In this document: piece by piece, positions 48,420 to 58,050 of the stretch
Numbering within the stretch: the first letter of the stretch is position 1
Layout of the letters: every line of letters starts with the position of its first letter
NCBI GenBank assembly: GCA_902509695.1
Contig: CABWYP010000003.1
Location: 1 to 64,000, forward strand
DNA length: 64,000 bases
Origin: an uncultured Alphaproteobacteria bacterium
Lineage (GTDB): Bacteria > Pseudomonadota > Alphaproteobacteria > HIMB59
Direction of reading: 5' to 3'
Translations under genes and position numbers: made by a program
Notes under the pieces: model-generated
Seen by the model: the letters and a program-made list of their open reading frames with translations, nothing else
Databases searched by the model: none
Told to the model about the DNA's origin: nothing

Positions 48420-49811
48420 TTAGACAGAAATAGGATTAGAAAAGAGAGACCAACCAGTCATTAATCCCCAATATAAAACAGCCATAAGCAGAAAGTAAGA
48501 CACAGGCATTATCCAGCGTAGTTTTTGATCAAGCGTATTGAAGACACCAGTTTGTTTATCTCGATGATAATCCCAATAGCTATAGACAGTAATAAAAGTC
48601 GACAAACCAGCAAAAAAGTATGAAAGTAAAATCCAGGCATCTAAAATGGTGATATAGTTTAATTTAGGAACGTCGTCACCAAAGACAAAATTATAAGCAA
48701 CGAGTGTCAATAAACTGCCCATAGAGACGGCTAACTTGGACTCAAGTTCAATAGCTCGGATGTAGAAAACGCTGAATGACAATAGTACCAAGAAGACAAC
48801 GGGTATCACGATCTTCAAAATATAATAAAAGTACTTTCTCTCTAATTCGAAATTGTAATTAATTTTCTCCAGAGTTCCTTGTTGCCCTCTTGGCTTGGGA
48901 TGACAACAATTTATATGGTGGTCAGTTATCTGCCACTCATAAAGGATCTTATTTCCTTTAATCATATTGAATTCAGGTTCGTAAAGATTAGATATGGTTA
49001 GATCTGAGTCTTGAAATATGAAATCTGATTTAGTGGATATTTTATCAAAAGGAAATTTTTGAAACTCTGATTTATTTTTACTTAAATAGTCGACTTTTTG
49101 AATAAGAGTAAAATTAAAAGGTTTGGTCTCATCATTAGTGATTAGTAAATTTTCATATTTAATATTTTCTATGGATGCACCGGTCAGAGTAGTATCAAAC
49201 CATGGATACCAGATTTTTTTTAGAATATTGTCTAGTTCTTGAGATTTTCTAAATTGACAATTTATAATTTCATCTTTTGGAATATTTAAAATTTTTTCAA
49301 GACGGTGTATTATTTTATCGTTGTTCCATTTAAGATGGATATCTAAGTCTAATTTGGTCTTACTACTTTGATGGGAAATTTCTATATCGTTAAGAATGAT
49401 ATCTGTATCTACTATGGGGTGACCAAAGTAGGAGTCTTTCACTAATTGAAATACCTCTATGCTGCCATCTTGTTTTTTTATATCTAGTTTGATATTTTGT
49501 TTTCCAGGTTTTTCTAATTTGGAGACTATTTTTTGATAAGCTTGTTTTTGATCAATTGGCAAGCGGCTATCATTAATGGCTAAAATCTCATCGCCTGGTT
49601 GTAAGTTGATTTCAGTAGAGGCCGATCCAAAACGAATTTTATCAATAATAGGTTTATTTAAATGAAGGACAATTCCTCCGTCATGATGAACAAGCTTTAT
49701 ATTGCTAGTTTCTCTAAAATCTTCTTTAAGAATTTGTTCACAAAATTGAGAAGCATAAGCAAAAGAAGCAGAAAAAATAAAAAAACTTAATAAAATAGAT
49801 CTTAAAATCAA
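48420..49811 (-). CDS. PDZ-domain fused pentameric ligand-gated ion channel (Cys-loop/pro-loop receptor family)
   Basis: Signal peptide; PDZ-like NLQPGDEILAINDSRLPID; beta-rich extracellular domain with FQKFPFD; C-terminal four TMs with RKYFYYILKIVIPVVFLVLLSFSVFYIRAIELESKLAVSMGSLLTLVAYNFVFGDDVPKLNYITILDAWILLSYFF, ungapped resemblance to GLIC M1-M3. Confidence 0.82.
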   Translation of the reverse strand: MILRSILLSFFIFSASFAYASQFCEQILKEDFRETSNIKLVHHDGGIVLHLNKPIIDKIRFGSASTEINLQPGDEILAINDSRLPIDQKQAYQKIVSKLEKPGKQNIKLDIKKQDGSIEVFQLVKDSYFGHPIVDTDIILNDIEISHQSSKTKLDLDIHLKWNNDKIIHRLEKILNIPKDEIINCQFRKSQELDNILKKIWYPWFDTTLTGASIENIKYENLLITNDETKPFNFTLIQKVDYLSKNKSEFQKFPFDKISTKSDFIFQDSDLTISNLYEPEFNMIKGNKILYEWQITDHHINCCHPKPRGQQGTLEKINYNFELERKYFYYILKIVIPVVFLVLLSFSVFYIRAIELESKLAVSMGSLLTLVAYNFVFGDDVPKLNYITILDAWILLSYFFAGLSTFITVYSYWDYHRDKQTGVFNTLDQKLRWIMPVSYFLLMAVLYWGLMTGWSLFSNPISV

Positions 49812-49812
49812 T

Positions 49813-50277
49813 TCAAACTGATTTTAACACACTCTTAATTTTTGACAACTGATCGTCAATTTTTTGTATGACTTGGTATATTTGCTCTTTTTCAGAGGGT
49901 ACAATTTTAGTACCACCTGAGCTTTTCTCATCCATAGATTCTAAGATACTGTCATTAAGGTCCCCTACACGACCTCCAATGCCCATTACCTCAGAGAGAA
50001 CCTCATGTTCAGTTCTTGGTTTTTCGGTCAGTGGTGTGTTTAGACTATCTTTAAGAAATTGTGAGAAAGGCGTTTTTTGATAAAAGCGCTGCATGGCATG
50101 TTCTAAAGATACAACATCTTTAAAATGAATATGGCGATCATGATCATCAGGGTCAGCACATTTATAAATATATGACTTAGACTTACCTGTAATTTCTTGA
50201 ATATCTTGATCGCTTAAGTTTTTTAAGACTTCTTGGAGTGTGTGCTCGATGGAGATAATTTCTTTTGTTTTAGACAT
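49813..50277 (-). CDS. HTH/phage-CII-like regulatory protein
   Basis: LSDQDIQEITGKSKSYIYKCADPDDHDRHIHFKDVVSLEHAM resembles CII-type HTH; 1 nt upstream of channel gene. Confidence 0.65.
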   Translation of the reverse strand: MSKTKEIISIEHTLQEVLKNLSDQDIQEITGKSKSYIYKCADPDDHDRHIHFKDVVSLEHAMQRFYQKTPFSQFLKDSLNTPLTEKPRTEHEVLSEVMGIGGRVGDLNDSILESMDEKSSGGTKIVPSEKEQIYQVIQKIDDQLSKIKSVLKSV

Positions 50278-50382
50278 AACTTACTATAGCAACTTATGAT
50301 AATGAGGTAATCATCTTTTTGTGTCCAAAATTATTAAAGCTTTAGACTACTGAAATTTAGAAAGAATTTACATAATACCTTT

Positions 50383-50700
50383 ATGAATAAAAATCATATC
50401 GTTCCTACACTGGGAGAAAGCTCATCACCTACCAGGAAAGAACCTCAATCACAATTAGGTGTCGAGCAGTATCTAAGCACCCTATCAAAAACTCGCCAAG
50501 AAAAAGAAATTTCCTTGGAAAAAGTTATAGAAAGTCTCAATTTTTCACGAAGTACGCTTGAGTCTTTGGAGCAAGGTAATTTAAATTTTATCCAGTATCC
50601 CTTAAACTATTTTTTTACTCGCCAATATGCTCAATATCTTAAAGTACCCTTTCCAAAACAATACCTAATGACTCATTTCAAACCGAGGGACAGAAGCTAA
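50383..50700 (+). CDS. RodZ-like helix-turn-helix protein (no TM)
   Basis: EQYLSTLSKTRQEKEISLEKVIESLNFSRSTLESLEQGNLNFIQYPLNYFFTRQYAQYLKV (HTH_25-like). Confidence 0.7.
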   Translation: MNKNHIVPTLGESSSPTRKEPQSQLGVEQYLSTLSKTRQEKEISLEKVIESLNFSRSTLESLEQGNLNFIQYPLNYFFTRQYAQYLKVPFPKQYLMTHFKPRDRS

Positions 50701-51221
50701 TGAAAATATTACTTTTATTCTTAAGTTTATTTATAGCTAGCTGTATAGGCCCCGGCAACGCAAAAGACATACATGAATTTGAAAATTGGGTTCATCGTAG
50801 TGATAGTAATAATAATATTGATTTAGTTTATAATGCTGAAAACCCCTATAAATCAGTAATTTTTGTTGTTGATCCCTCTATCGGATGTGACGCCCGATTG
50901 GTTTATACAAATATTGAGTTAGAAGAAATTGATTTATCCTCACTGAACGGAGAAAAGTTTGATTGGCAATTGTCTGGTGTTCTTTATAAAAGCGAGGATG
51001 CCAGTAAACTTAATACAAATGGCTACACCCGTTTTGAGTTAATTAGTTTTTATAAACATCATTTTGAAGAGCTTGAAGAGCTCCTTGCAACTCAAGGTAT
51101 TATTAGTTTTTCAGTCGTCGATCCTTTAAATAGATTTGAGCCCCAAAGTGTCCAGCATCAAGCTAATGGATTAAGTCAGGCCTTGGGAAATGCTTTGGAT
51201 AGTTGTCAAGGATGGACATGA
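50700..51221 (+). CDS. Putative lipoprotein, distant member of the secreted paralog family
   Basis: Lipobox LFIASC; single internal GCDARLVYTNIEL and C-terminal ...ALDSC block. Confidence 0.65.
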   Translation: MKILLLFLSLFIASCIGPGNAKDIHEFENWVHRSDSNNNIDLVYNAENPYKSVIFVVDPSIGCDARLVYTNIELEEIDLSSLNGEKFDWQLSGVLYKSEDASKLNTNGYTRFELISFYKHHFEELEELLATQGIISFSVVDPLNRFEPQSVQHQANGLSQALGNALDSCQGWT

Positions 51222-51667
51222 TAAAAAAGATTTATTTATCTTTAATAATTATAAGTATGTCATGGCAAGCTTCTTCCCAAAACCTTCAAGGTAAGGTTTA
51301 TGTTTTAGGATCTATTGACCAAGAGTTAAAGTTATTATTTGAAAAAACTATCACTCAAGAACTTCATGATTATGCTCAAAATATCTCTTTGAATTCAAAT
51401 TCTCATATTTATGTATTTCCTTACCAAGATAATCAAAGTTGGAGGGTTGTAAGCTTTCATATTGAGGGAGATCACCACCATGAAGAAATATCTCAATTAG
51501 AACTCCAAGGAATCCCGCTTCAATCACTTGATCAAATTCGAAATATAATTGGACTTGATGGGTCTCTCAAATACATTGGATGGAATGACTACACCGAACT
51601 TCCTCCTGAACAAATTTTTCTAGCATCCAGAGTCATTGCTCAAAACTATTTTTTCTTGCATTTTTAA
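51203..51667 (+). CDS. Secreted hypothetical protein
   Basis: Signal peptide MIKKIYLSLIIISMSWQASS; overlaps preceding CDS by 19 nt. Confidence 0.6.
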   Translation: MSRMDMIKKIYLSLIIISMSWQASSQNLQGKVYVLGSIDQELKLLFEKTITQELHDYAQNISLNSNSHIYVFPYQDNQSWRVVSFHIEGDHHHEEISQLELQGIPLQSLDQIRNIIGLDGSLKYIGWNDYTELPPEQIFLASRVIAQNYFFLHF

Positions 51668-51677
51668 AAGGCTCCCT

Positions 51678-51809
51678 ATGGGGGTGCTAATTTTTATTTT
51701 AACCATGATGTATCAAAGTGGTTTTATACCTATAGTTGTAACTGTAGGAATTTTTATCTATGGAAGTGTTATTGTATTTCTATGCCTGACCTTTAAATCT
51801 AAGAAATAG
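51678..51809 (+). CDS. 43-aa membrane microprotein
   Basis: MGVLIFILTMMYQSGFIPIVVTVGIFIYGSVIVFLCLTFKSKK, two hydrophobic stretches; not in supplied track. Confidence 0.45.
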   Translation: MGVLIFILTMMYQSGFIPIVVTVGIFIYGSVIVFLCLTFKSKK

Positions 51810-51927
51810 TCTGTAAAATCCCTATTTATCAGTAATATTTTGATTGTTCTCTTATGACATAATTACGCTTGCCGAAGTATCTAAGAGGGAATAAAGTTTT
51901 GTTACTAAAAAAGTTTCTGGAGGAACA

Positions 51928-53241
51928 ATGAGTAAACCCAATAACTTGGAATCCTTATGGATGCCATTTACACCAAACAAGACATTTAAAAAAGATCCTA
52001 GAATTATTGTCGGTGCAAAAGATATGCATTTTATTAGTGATGATAATCGAGAAATCCTTGATGGCACAGCTGGATTATGGTGTGTAAATGCTGGACATGG
52101 TAGAAAAACCATTCAAGAGGCGGTCTCCAAACAATTAGAAACACTTGACTACTCTCCTCCTTTTCAATTTGGGCATCCCAAACAATTTGAACTTGCTAAT
52201 CGTTTAGCTGAAATTTTTCCTGAAGGAATGAACCATGTCTTCTTCTCTAATTCAGGTTCTGAAGCCGTAGACAGTGCTCTCAAGATTGCTTTAGCATATC
52301 AAAGAGCAAGAGGGCATTCCTCTAAAACTCGTTTGATTGGAAGAGAGCGAGGATATCATGGAGTAGGTTTTGGAGGGATAAGTGTTGGAGGTATGGTTAA
52401 AAATAGAATGTATTTTGGATCATTGCTCAGTGGTGTTGATCACCTACGACATACTCATAACCACTCATTAAATGCATATTCACATGGTCAACCTGAACAT
52501 GGTGCGGAGCTAGCGGATGACTTAGAGCGCATAGTACAGCTACATGATGCATCGACAATTGCTGCAGTGATAGTTGAGCCTATTGCAGGATCAACTGGAG
52601 TTCTTCCTCCACCAAAAGGTTACTTGCAACGACTACGAGATATTTGCACCAAGCACGATATTCTTTTAATTTTTGATGAAGTCATCTCAGCTTTTGGTAG
52701 ATTGGGAAAAGCCACTGGTTCTGATTACTTTGGTATCACTCCCGATATTATTTGTTGCGCAAAGGGTTTAACTAACGCCACCATCCCAATGGGGGCAACC
52801 GTGGTCCAAGATTATATTTATGAATCAATGCTTGAAAATGCTGACGCTCCTATCGAGCTTTTTCATGGATACACTTACTCAGGCCATCCAGTAGCCTGCG
52901 CTGCGGCATTGGCCACTTTGGACATCTATAGAGATGAAGGGTTGTTTGATAATGCCGCTAAAATGGCTCCTTTAATAGAACAGGCTGCCCATAGTCTAAA
53001 AGGAAGTAAACATGTTATCGACATCAGAAATTTAGGAGTAATAGCTGCTATTGAGCTAGAACCCCGAGGGAATGCAGTTGGAGCCAGAGGTTTTGAAACT
53101 ATGAAAAAGGCATGGGAATTAGGTCTTATGGTTAGAGCTAATGGTGATACTTTAGCATTTTCACCTCCATTAATAGTTAATGAAAGCCAAGTAGATGAAA
53201 TGTTTACTAAAGTAAAACAAGCCCTGGAGCAAGTAGAGTAA
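51928..53241 (+). CDS. Class III omega-amino acid-pyruvate aminotransferase
   Basis: FFSNSGSEAVDSALKIALAYQRARGH, LIFDEVISAFGRLGKATGSDYFGITPDIICCAKGLTNATIPMGA, HGYTYSGHPVACAAALATLDIY. Confidence 0.93.
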   Translation: MSKPNNLESLWMPFTPNKTFKKDPRIIVGAKDMHFISDDNREILDGTAGLWCVNAGHGRKTIQEAVSKQLETLDYSPPFQFGHPKQFELANRLAEIFPEGMNHVFFSNSGSEAVDSALKIALAYQRARGHSSKTRLIGRERGYHGVGFGGISVGGMVKNRMYFGSLLSGVDHLRHTHNHSLNAYSHGQPEHGAELADDLERIVQLHDASTIAAVIVEPIAGSTGVLPPPKGYLQRLRDICTKHDILLIFDEVISAFGRLGKATGSDYFGITPDIICCAKGLTNATIPMGATVVQDYIYESMLENADAPIELFHGYTYSGHPVACAAALATLDIYRDEGLFDNAAKMAPLIEQAAHSLKGSKHVIDIRNLGVIAAIELEPRGNAVGARGFETMKKAWELGLMVRANGDTLAFSPPLIVNESQVDEMFTKVKQALEQVE

Positions 53242-53509
53242 AAACATCACCACTACATCCACTATTTAAATTAAAGGCACCGCTGGGTTGGTAGAGACCA
53301 CAAATCATTATCCACCTATATATAAAGACAATTCCTGGAACAACTATTATAGCGTTTGTTATAAAGAGTGCGGTTGAAAGCATTACTCTAATAAATATTT
53401 TTGTTTTCATGTATTGCTTATAAAAAATTCTAATTATTAAACCTGTAGTAACAGCTGATAGGAGTAAAAAAGGAGCATCAAGATGTGATACTAAAAAAGA
53501 GTAGTACAT
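53207..53509 (-). CDS. Small membrane hypothetical protein
   Basis: 100 aa, several hydrophobic segments; overlaps aminotransferase 3' end by 35 bp. Confidence 0.5.
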   Translation of the reverse strand: MYYSFLVSHLDAPFLLLSAVTTGLIIRIFYKQYMKTKIFIRVMLSTALFITNAIIVVPGIVFIYRWIMICGLYQPSGAFNLNSGCSGDVFTLLAPGLVLL

Positions 53510-53586
53510 GGGTATATCTTACATTGATTTATTTATGTTTTGTAAGAATTTTTTGATATATTAATTTTACATAACAGGGGATTGTA

Positions 53587-54252
53587 ATGAAAAAATATTT
53601 ATCTGAATTTATTGGAACAGCATTTTTAGTTGGAGCTATACTTGGCTCAAATAGTCTAGCTATGAGTATTATGGGAGAGAGTTCTGCTGCGCATCTAGCC
53701 CATGCTCTTTCTATTGGTGGAACTTTAATGGTAATGATAATGGTTTTCGGACCTATTTCAGGTGGTCATTTTAATCCTGCAGTAACAATTTCTTTTTTAG
53801 CAAAGGGAGAGATGAAATTTGATGAAGCACTTCCTTATTTCATTTTTCAAATACTAGGCGGTGTTGCTGGCGCAATTGCAGTTAATTTAATGTATGAAGT
53901 CAACGCGTTACCTGTGTCAGATGTAATAAGAGATGGTTATGGCCAGTATGTCAGTGAATTTATTACAACATTTGGTTTGGTTATGATTATCCATATCCTT
54001 GTAAGCCACAAATCTGAATCTATACACTTAGCTGTAGGTACGTATATTTTTGCTGCAATTACATATTCTAGTTCTACAGCCTTTGCCAACCCTGCTGTTG
54101 CTATTGGTAGAATATTTTCTAATGCAGATGCAAGCATAGATCCACTTAGCGCCGTGACATTTATATTCATACAGATTGCAGCCGCTTTGGTTGCTTTTCA
54201 GGTGTGTAAAATTTTTCTAGCCAAAGAGGCAAAGCCAAAAAGAAAAAAATAA
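53587..54252 (+). CDS. MIP-family aquaporin/glycerol channel
   Basis: SGGHFNPAVTISF and ANPAVAIGR double NPA motifs, six hydrophobic segments. Confidence 0.92.
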   Translation: MKKYLSEFIGTAFLVGAILGSNSLAMSIMGESSAAHLAHALSIGGTLMVMIMVFGPISGGHFNPAVTISFLAKGEMKFDEALPYFIFQILGGVAGAIAVNLMYEVNALPVSDVIRDGYGQYVSEFITTFGLVMIIHILVSHKSESIHLAVGTYIFAAITYSSSTAFANPAVAIGRIFSNADASIDPLSAVTFIFIQIAAALVAFQVCKIFLAKEAKPKRKK

Positions 54253-54362
54253 TTTGATATGCTATTTTGGCATAGAATAAAAATTTAAGTTAGACATAGC
54301 ACTTTTGTCGCTGAGACAAAAGTCGATCAGATTATAGAGCGGTTTGATTATAATTTAGAGTC

Positions 54363-55310
54363 ATGAACAAAATATTTATTGTGGTTTTCTCATTGTTTGC
54401 GACTGCAAATTTATGGGCTGTAGATAACATAAAACTCTCACTTGATTGGGTCCCCCAAGGTGAGCATGGTGGTTTTTTTCAAGCTATCTCTAAAGGTTAT
54501 TATGAGGAACAAAATATTGAGCTGGAAATAATTCCTGGTGGCCCTTCAATAAATACCAAGGCCATGTTAATGGCTGATCAAGTTCAATTTAATATAGGTG
54601 GTAGTGCGGGAGCTTTAAATTATGCTAAGCAAGATTTACCCTTTACTGCTGTAGCTTCGTTCTTTCAAAAAACTCCTCAAGTTCTAATTTCTCACCCTAA
54701 TATGGGAATTGATCATCCGCGAGATTTTCAAGGAAAAACTATTTTTCTTTCAAACTTTGGTAGACTTTCCTTTTGGGGTTTTATCAAACAGAAATATGAC
54801 TTATCTGACGATCAACTAAAAAGTTATAATTTTAATTCACAGCCTTTTATTGACGATCCTCAGTCTATACAACAAGGCTATTTATCTAGTGAACCATTTG
54901 CGATTAAGAAGGTTGCTGGTTTTGAACCAGTTGTTCATTTGTTAGCGGATCATGGTTTTAGTGCTTATGCTAATACCATTGAAGCCTCAGATAAACTTAT
55001 CCAAGAAAATCCTGATCTTATTAGAAGATTTATTAGTGCTTCACAAAAAGGTTGGAAAGATTACTTAGAAAATGACCCTCAACCTGCCTTTGATTTAATA
55101 CAAGAACTTAACCCCGACATGCCTTCAGATAAGTTGGCTTATGCTCATGAAAAGTTAATTGAATACAAAATCGTGACAGGAAATAATCAAAAAATTGGCT
55201 CTATGACTCATGATCGCTGGCAAGAATTTTATGAAATGTCAGTAGAATTGGGAATTTATGACTCTGAATTTGACTACAAAAAAGCTTACACTTTAGAGTT
55301 TTCTAACTAA
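54363..55310 (+). CDS. ABC transporter substrate-binding protein (NMT1/THI5-like)
   Basis: KLSLDWVPQGEHGGFFQAISKGYYEEQNIELEIIPGGPSI... Confidence 0.88.
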   Translation: MNKIFIVVFSLFATANLWAVDNIKLSLDWVPQGEHGGFFQAISKGYYEEQNIELEIIPGGPSINTKAMLMADQVQFNIGGSAGALNYAKQDLPFTAVASFFQKTPQVLISHPNMGIDHPRDFQGKTIFLSNFGRLSFWGFIKQKYDLSDDQLKSYNFNSQPFIDDPQSIQQGYLSSEPFAIKKVAGFEPVVHLLADHGFSAYANTIEASDKLIQENPDLIRRFISASQKGWKDYLENDPQPAFDLIQELNPDMPSDKLAYAHEKLIEYKIVTGNNQKIGSMTHDRWQEFYEMSVELGIYDSEFDYKKAYTLEFSN

Positions 55311-55323
55311 AATAAGCCCCGCT

Positions 55324-56148
55324 ATGACTTTGCGAGTCTTAACAGATACTGACCGTCAATCCAAGCTAGAGGTAGATCAAGAAAAATTGATTGCCCAGCT
55401 TGGTTCGATTAGCAAGAGATTTGCTGGCACTTCAAACAATGCTCTAGAAAATATTAATTTAGAGGTTTTTCAAAAAGACTTCCTGTCTATTGTTGGTCCC
55501 TCTGGGTGTGGAAAAACCTCCATTCTTAAAATAATGTGTGGTTTAATTAAGCCCTCTTCAGGAAGTATTAATTGGCCTACTTCCAATTTTCAAAATTCCC
55601 CTGAGAACCCAGCCAACCTGAGTTTTGTTTTTCAAGAACCCAATCTTTTGCCTTGGATGAATGTTTATGAAAATATCAAAATGCCTTTAAAGATTTTAAA
55701 AGAAGATAATTATAGTGCTGATGAAAAAATTTATGAAATTATTGATTTAGTGGGACTAAAAGGTTTCGAAGGCTATTATCCAAAACAACTATCGGGTGGA
55801 ATGAGCATGCGTGTTTCTATTGCTAGAGCTTTGGTCACCCAACCTAAGGTCTTGTTAATGGATGAACCCTTTAGTGCTCTCGATGAAAATAGAAGATTTG
55901 AATTGAGCCAAGAAATTTTAAAAATTAAAAAAGAAAAAAATCTTACTGTCGTTTATGTAACACACAGTATATATGAGTCTGTATATTTATCTGATCGAAT
56001 TTATGTAATGCAATCTCATCCTGGAAGAATTTTTGAGGAATTAGATTTTTCAGGTATTGATAAAAATGAAGATTATCGTTTTACTCCTGAATTCTATGAG
56101 CAAGCTAAAGTTGTCTCTGACTCACTGAAAAGAGCTCAAATTGTCTAA
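55324..56148 (+). CDS. ABC transporter ATPase (nitrate/sulfonate/thiamine-precursor type)
   Basis: GPSGCGKTSILKIMCG, LSGGMSMRVSIARALVTQPKVLLMDEPFSALDE. Confidence 0.92.
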   Translation: MTLRVLTDTDRQSKLEVDQEKLIAQLGSISKRFAGTSNNALENINLEVFQKDFLSIVGPSGCGKTSILKIMCGLIKPSSGSINWPTSNFQNSPENPANLSFVFQEPNLLPWMNVYENIKMPLKILKEDNYSADEKIYEIIDLVGLKGFEGYYPKQLSGGMSMRVSIARALVTQPKVLLMDEPFSALDENRRFELSQEILKIKKEKNLTVVYVTHSIYESVYLSDRIYVMQSHPGRIFEELDFSGIDKNEDYRFTPEFYEQAKVVSDSLKRAQIV

Positions 56149-56908
56149 ATTACAATCTCCATTAATTATTTTATGTTTTCTTATTTTATGGGAAATCTTA
56201 TTTCATACGTTAAATATTAAATGGTACCTTCTTCCACCTCCCACAATGATTTTAGAGTCTATTTACTCTAATTTCTTTTCCTTAATGGTTTCTTTATCTA
56301 TCACCCTTAAAGTGACTCTTACTGCCCTGGCTGCTTCTATACTTATAAGTCTTTTAATGGCTATAATTTTTTATTTTTCTCAATTTATGGAAAAGGCCAT
56401 GATGCCAGTCACAGTCATTTTGCAAGTCACACCAATAATAGCTATTGCTCCTTTAATCTCTATTTGGGTGGATAATTCTGAAATGGCTACTCTTATTTGT
56501 GCCTTTTTAGTGGCTTTTTTCCCTTTATTAACAAATACGATAGCAGGTTTAAAAAGTACGGAAAAAAACCATTTAGATTTAATGAAGCTCTATCGTGCAA
56601 GTAAAATTCAACTTCTTCGATATGTAGTTTTACCTAATGCTCTTCCTTATTTTCTCTCTGGTTTAAAAATTAGTACTGGACTAGCTTTAATTGGTGCTAT
56701 TGTTGGGGAGTTTGTTATTGGACCTATCTCTGGTCACAGTGGTTTAGCCTATAGAATTATTGAATCAGGGTATCAATTAGAAATTCCAAAAATGTTTGCC
56801 TCAGTATTTCTTATCTCAATAACTGGAATTGTTTTGTATAATCTCGTCAGATTGATCAGTTACTTAATACTCAGAGATTGGCACTCCAGTTATATTCAAC
56901 AAGATTAA
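56141..56908 (+). CDS. ABC transporter permease
   Basis: KLYRASKIQLLRYVVLPNALPYFLSGLKISTGLALIGAIVGEF. Confidence 0.92.
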   Translation: MSKLQSPLIILCFLILWEILFHTLNIKWYLLPPPTMILESIYSNFFSLMVSLSITLKVTLTALAASILISLLMAIIFYFSQFMEKAMMPVTVILQVTPIIAIAPLISIWVDNSEMATLICAFLVAFFPLLTNTIAGLKSTEKNHLDLMKLYRASKIQLLRYVVLPNALPYFLSGLKISTGLALIGAIVGEFVIGPISGHSGLAYRIIESGYQLEIPKMFASVFLISITGIVLYNLVRLISYLILRDWHSSYIQQD

Positions 56909-56923
56909 TATAAATTATTAAAA

Positions 56924-56948
56924 TAGCACCCTAACCTTTGGGGTGCTA
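56924..56948. terminator. Hairpin between convergent permease and iron SBP genes
   Basis: TAGCACCC-taacctttg-GGGTGCTA. Confidence 0.6.
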
Positions 56949-56976
56949 CGGATCTATTTCTAGCGATCAACCTATA

Positions 56977-58044
56977 TTAACCGTCGTAATTAATTTTTTG
57001 TAGAATTTCCAAAACGGCTTTTCTATTTGAGGCAATTTCCTCTAAGTCAATTGGGTCAAACTTAGCATTATTTGCTAATGCCTGTACCCTATCGGATGCA
57101 GAGACACTGGGATTAACAGGAAATTCATTATTGTCATTTGCATAAATTTTTTGAGCTTCATCACTTAATAAAAATTCTAAGAAGTCTAATGATGCTTCAA
57201 AGTTTTTATTATTTATAATTGAAATTCCAGAAATATTCACATGACTGCCATAGGAGTCTTGATTAGGAAAGATAGGAGATACCTTATCAAGCCAGACTAT
57301 TTGATTTGGGTCATCTAGCATTTTAAAATAGTAATAATGATTTCCAATACTCAAATCACAAACTCCTGCATAGATAGCTTTTATCTGATCTCTATCGTTG
57401 CCTTGAGGCTTCCTTGCTAAATTAGATTTTAATTTAACAATATAGTCTTCAAACCATTCCTTTCCATGATGAGCTATAAGTGCTGAAAATAGTGATACAT
57501 TGTAGGGATGAAATCCAGATCTCGTGCATAATTTCCCTTTATATTTTGGTAATACTAAATCTTCGTATGAAATTTCAGATATATCTAAATCGTTGTGAGC
57601 ATAGATGACTCTTGCCCTCATAGTAAGACTTGTCCAATATTTTGATTGTAAATTTTTAGGGACTTTTTCTTGATAGGGGATTTCAAAGTTCGCTTTAGCC
57701 TCAGTGATATCTATTAATCTTGCTATATCAGAGGAGAGAAAAATATCAGCTACTGGATTTGATTTTTCTAAAATAGTCTTTTGAACGAGGCCTTTTTTGG
57801 AAAATATCCATTCTATTTTATTGCCAGTAGTTTTTTGATATTGGTCAATTAATGGACTAATAAGGAAAGGCTGTCTTTCAGAATAAACTTTAATAGTTGT
57901 TTCTGCTTCAGCCTTACTTACAGCGACATACATTGATGTAAGAGCTAATATAATAGCGCCTATTAATACAATTTTAGATTTCATTGATGTATAAGATATA
58001 TGGGTAAAATTCATAATAATATTAATAAATAATATGATATTCAA
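56977..58044 (-). CDS. Fe(III) ABC transporter substrate-binding protein (FutA/FbpA-like)
   Basis: TTIKVYSERQPFLISPLIDQYQKTTGNKIEWIFSKKGLVQKTILEKSNPVADIFLSSDIARL; likely start MKSKIVLIGAI. Confidence 0.88.
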   Translation of the reverse strand: MNIILFINIIMNFTHISYTSMKSKIVLIGAIILALTSMYVAVSKAEAETTIKVYSERQPFLISPLIDQYQKTTGNKIEWIFSKKGLVQKTILEKSNPVADIFLSSDIARLIDITEAKANFEIPYQEKVPKNLQSKYWTSLTMRARVIYAHNDLDISEISYEDLVLPKYKGKLCTRSGFHPYNVSLFSALIAHHGKEWFEDYIVKLKSNLARKPQGNDRDQIKAIYAGVCDLSIGNHYYYFKMLDDPNQIVWLDKVSPIFPNQDSYGSHVNISGISIINNKNFEASLDFLEFLLSDEAQKIYANDNNEFPVNPSVSASDRVQALANNAKFDPIDLEEIASNRKAVLEILQKINYDG

Positions 58045-58050
58045 AAGCAG

